Source: Chlamydiota bacterium (GTDB taxonomy: Bacteria > Chlamydiota > Chlamydiia > Chlamydiales > Rhabdochlamydiaceae). Taken from it: 8,987 nt of DNA. Position 1 is the stretch's first letter, and each line of letters begins with the position of its first letter. A model generated the notes under the pieces. It was not told the DNA's origin. It made no database searches and was given only the letters and a program-made list of their open reading frames with translations. The DNA is taken from assembly GCA_011065225.1 (NCBI GenBank), contig JAAKFC010000049.1, positions 1 to 8,987 on the forward strand, given 5' to 3'. Below are positions 7,148 through 8,987 of this stretch, in pieces. The position numbers and the translations under genes were made by a program.

Positions 7148-7149
7148 GA
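6982..7149 (+). CDS. Possible 55-residue ORF spanning the palindrome (coupling ORF)
   Basis: An ORF beginning MSLSLNYIYDLPLFFCDLP fills the palindrome. Its ATG overlaps the CPBP stop (TAATG) and is preceded by GGAGG at 7-nt spacing. Its TGA overlaps the serpin ATG (ATGA). The initiation signal is the best in this part of the window, so it is probably translated. The peptide resembles nothing I know and mixes hydrophobic and basic segments. More likely it is the by-product of an element inserted at the former serpin start, now carrying ribosomes through the hairpin to the serpin, than a functional protein. Confidence 0.35.
   Translation: MSLSLNYIYDLPLFFCDLPKGIPHQYLQILLSKFPLQSLQKPKEISKKYNLRIGS
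7134..7138 (+). promoter_or_regulatory. Serpin ribosome-binding site supplied by the palindrome's right arm
   Basis: AAGGA lies 7 nt before the serpin ATG at 7146 and falls wholly inside the right 25-bp arm. In mRNA it, and the AU of the start codon, would pair with the left arm. Confidence 0.55.
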
Positions 7150-8330
7150 AAAAAATCTTGCTTTTCTTCCTTCTTCCCTTTTGCTGTTTTGCTGGTTCCA
7201 TTGGAGAAGATAATAACGCATTTTCTATGGCCCTTTTTTCACAGTTTCAAGATGAAGAAAATCTCGCCCTTTCCCCCTATGGCATTTTTTCGAACCTCGC
7301 TCTTCTCTATTTCGGCAGCGCAGAGGATACAGCCCGTGAAATCAAAAACGCCCTTCACATCTCAGCAAAAAAGGATCAATTCCTCTCAGCCTTTCACAAA
7401 CATCTCATGCACCTTACAAAAGAGACTGAGCACGGTTATGAGCTCTCGATTGCCAATGCCCTCTTCCCACATAAAGGAACCCACTTTCTCACCCGCTTTA
7501 AAGAAATCGCTGCCCAAGACTTTGACGCGAAACTGCAATCGGTTGATTTTGAAGTTCCCGATAATGCCCTTGAGACAATCAACAACTGGATAGATGAAAA
7601 GACAAGAGGAAAAATCAAAAACCTCGTCACAGAACAAGACATTGACAAATCCACCCGCCTAATTGTCGCCAATGCGGTCTATTTCCAAGGGGCTTGGGCT
7701 TTTCCCTTTCGGATTCACAAAGGAACCTTTCATCCCTCAATGGGAAACCCAATCGAAGTGGATATGCTCCATCGGATCCACGCCTTCCCTTACTATGAAG
7801 ATGACGAAGTGCAATGCTTAGCGCTTCCCTTTGCCCGCTATGGCACCCAGCAACCCTTTCTCGAATGCCTTCTCATTCTTCCCAAAAAAGAATCCCTTCC
7901 CGAGATTGAAAAAAAACTTACCGCAAAAACACTGGATGAGATTCTCTATTCCCTAGAGCCTACCGGCATTAATGCCCACATCCCCAAATTCTGTTTTTCC
8001 AAAAAACTCCTCCTCAATGATATCCTCAAAAAATTGGGAATCAAGCAGGCCTTCTCCTACCAAGCCAACTTCTCCAAAATTGACAAGATGAAAGATCTTT
8101 TTCTCAACAAAGTCCTACATGAAACCTACTTCTCTTTTCATGAAAATGGAGTAACTGCAGCATCTGCTACCACAAGCAACATTGGCATCACTTCAGCTCC
8201 TCCTATTGTAGAAGATGCAAAAGACTTCATCGCCGATCATCCCTTTCTCTTCTTCATTGTCGACTACCACTCACGTGCGATTCTCTTTATGGGACGAGTG
8301 AGCCACCCAGCAGGTTGCCATGAAGATTAA
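7146..8330 (+). CDS. Secreted serpin (serine protease inhibitor family)
   Basis: Serpins trap target proteases by cleavage of an exposed reactive loop and insertion of that loop into a beta sheet. This 394-residue protein has a signal peptide (KKILLFFLLPFCCFA, likely cut after A16), then a full-length serpin fold. Family marks are NLALSPYGIFSNLALLYFGS (39-58), INNWIDEKTRGKIKNLV (145-161), ANAVYFQGAWAFPF (175-188), the hinge ENGVTAASATT (333-343) and the C-terminal signature FIADHPFLFFI (361-371). The hinge keeps G335 and small residues A338, A339, S340 and A341, as in inhibitory serpins. Aligning TSAPP with the antitrypsin MSIPP places P1 at T349 and P1' at S350, suggesting no trypsin-like target. 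The ATG overlaps the TGA of the 55-codon ORF and uses the AAGGA of the palindrome. Serpins are uncommon in bacteria, so horizontal acquisition is plausible. The family call is very secure; the target protease and final location are unknown. Confidence 0.95.
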   Translation: MKKILLFFLLPFCCFAGSIGEDNNAFSMALFSQFQDEENLALSPYGIFSNLALLYFGSAEDTAREIKNALHISAKKDQFLSAFHKHLMHLTKETEHGYELSIANALFPHKGTHFLTRFKEIAAQDFDAKLQSVDFEVPDNALETINNWIDEKTRGKIKNLVTEQDIDKSTRLIVANAVYFQGAWAFPFRIHKGTFHPSMGNPIEVDMLHRIHAFPYYEDDEVQCLALPFARYGTQQPFLECLLILPKKESLPEIEKKLTAKTLDEILYSLEPTGINAHIPKFCFSKKLLLNDILKKLGIKQAFSYQANFSKIDKMKDLFLNKVLHETYFSFHENGVTAASATTSNIGITSAPPIVEDAKDFIADHPFLFFIVDYHSRAILFMGRVSHPAGCHED

Positions 8331-8987
8331 ATCTTTTGGAGCTTCTGACATCGGCCTTGGCCGCATCAACAACGAAGATGTTTGGGCCCTGATGCCCGCT
8401 GAGCAATTTTTCATCCTTGCAGATGGAATGGGTGGCCACAATGCAGGAGAGGTAGCCGCCAATGAAACCGTCTTCCAGCTCTGCAACATTGTCAAAGAAG
8501 CACATGAAAAAACCCACTCTCCAGATGAATGGGAAGAGATTCTAGAAAAAGCTATTACAGAAACGAATACCCATGTTTTCGAGCTTTCTAAAACAAGTAA
8601 AGAACTAGAAGGGATGGGCACGACCCTTTGCCTTGCCTTGATCACAAATTCCACGTTCATCTACGCCCATGTAGGCGATAGCCGGATCTATCGCATCAGA
8701 AAAAATCGACTCACCCAACTGACTCGCGACCACTCCCTCAAAGACGATCTGATTGCAAGCGGCGAGCTCGATGAATCCCGCGCTCTTTCTTTCCCTTACA
8801 AAAACGTGATCACACGCGCCGTCGGCACGCAAGAAACCGTCCTTCCAGATATCGCTGCGGAGCCCATTGAGCCAGAAGACATCTACTTCCTCTGCTCTGA
8901 TGGCCTCACTGAACCCCTCTCCGACGCTCAAATCCGCGATATCATCACTGCCTCTCGCACTCCCAAGGCTGCCACAGAAAGCCTCAT
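8320..8987 (+). CDS. PP2C-family (PPM) protein serine/threonine phosphatase, 3'-truncated by window edge
   Basis: The visible 222 residues (no stop before the edge) form most of a bacterial Stp/PstP-type PP2C catalytic domain, which removes phosphate from Ser/Thr using two metal ions. Motifs in order: RINNED (15-20), ADGMGGHNAGEVA (34-46) with the metal ligands D35 and G36, GMGTT (98-102), AHVGDSRIY (116-124), LTRDHSL (134-140), ITRAVGT (164-170) and CSDGLTEPL (192-200) with D194. The last metal-binding Asp (the usual GxxDN) would lie beyond the edge. The ATG sits inside the serpin end with an 11-bp overlap, preceded by AGG at 5-nt spacing, so translation is probably coupled. There is no signal peptide or membrane segment, so it should be cytoplasmic. 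Such phosphatases oppose Hanks-type Ser/Thr kinases, none of which is in view. C. trachomatis CT259 is the likely counterpart (from memory). Confidence 0.94.
   Translation, partial: MKIKSFGASDIGLGRINNEDVWALMPAEQFFILADGMGGHNAGEVAANETVFQLCNIVKEAHEKTHSPDEWEEILEKAITETNTHVFELSKTSKELEGMGTTLCLALITNSTFIYAHVGDSRIYRIRKNRLTQLTRDHSLKDDLIASGELDESRALSFPYKNVITRAVGTQETVLPDIAAEPIEPEDIYFLCSDGLTEPLSDAQIRDIITASRTPKAATESL

Noticed and set aside
8271..8931. Minus-strand ORFs over the serpin end and phosphatase gene
   Set aside because: They are antisense to a phosphatase reading frame with a full series of PP2C motifs; translations lack any family resemblance.
1..8987. DnaA-box cluster, CRISPR array or transposase gene
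   Set aside because: I saw no TTATCCACA-like cluster, no regularly spaced direct repeats and no transposase-like protein on either strand.

Overview
The window looks like a stretch of chromosome from a member of the Chlamydiae, more likely an environmental (Parachlamydia- or Waddlia-like) lineage than Chlamydia itself. The clearest marker is the minus-strand gene at 3040-3549. Its product closely resembles the chlamydial type III secretion chaperone Slc1 (CT043 of C. trachomatis, recognised from memory). It sits head-to-head with glgX, as I recall it does in Chlamydia (CT042/CT043). The yidC-dnaA pair also matches the chlamydial CT251-CT250 pairing.

Layout. (1) 1-3050, plus strand: the 3' part of yidC (its 5' end lies before the window), overlapping by 4 nt a complete 430-residue dnaA. 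(2) 3040-3549, minus strand: the slc1-like chaperone gene, tail-to-tail with dnaA with an 11-bp overlap. (3) 3550-3722: a divergent promoter region with a GC-rich degenerate hexamer repeat. (4) 3723-8987, plus strand: a compact run of genes: glgX (glycogen debranching enzyme), a small lipoprotein-like gene, a CPBP-family membrane protease-like gene, a 166-bp palindromic element, a secreted serpin, and a PP2C-type protein phosphatase cut by the right edge. Spacings in this run are 24 nt, 2 nt, the palindrome, and an 11-bp overlap, which suggests one transcript.

The most interesting structure is the near-palindrome at 6982-7147, exactly between the CPBP gene and the serpin. Its outermost 25 bp are perfect inverted repeats, and shorter perfect inverted segments are nested inside. 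Removing it in silico (with one copy of an AT dinucleotide) rejoins the CPBP stop TAA and the serpin ATG as TAATG. This also puts a strong GGAGG Shine-Dalgarno 7 nt upstream of the serpin start. I read this as a MITE-like insertion into the serpin start codon. The element supplies a replacement ribosome-binding site in its right arm. It also leaves a 55-codon ORF running from the old start codon to a TGA that overlaps the serpin ATG.

How the genes relate: YidC and DnaA are housekeeping (membrane insertion, replication initiation); Slc1 serves effector secretion; GlgX serves glycogen breakdown. The lipoprotein, CPBP protein, serpin and phosphatase share a transcript, and at least three of them should lie at or outside the inner membrane, but no joint function can be read from the sequence. 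Second-tier points are the secreted serpin itself and the unusual ATPase sensor residues of DnaA.
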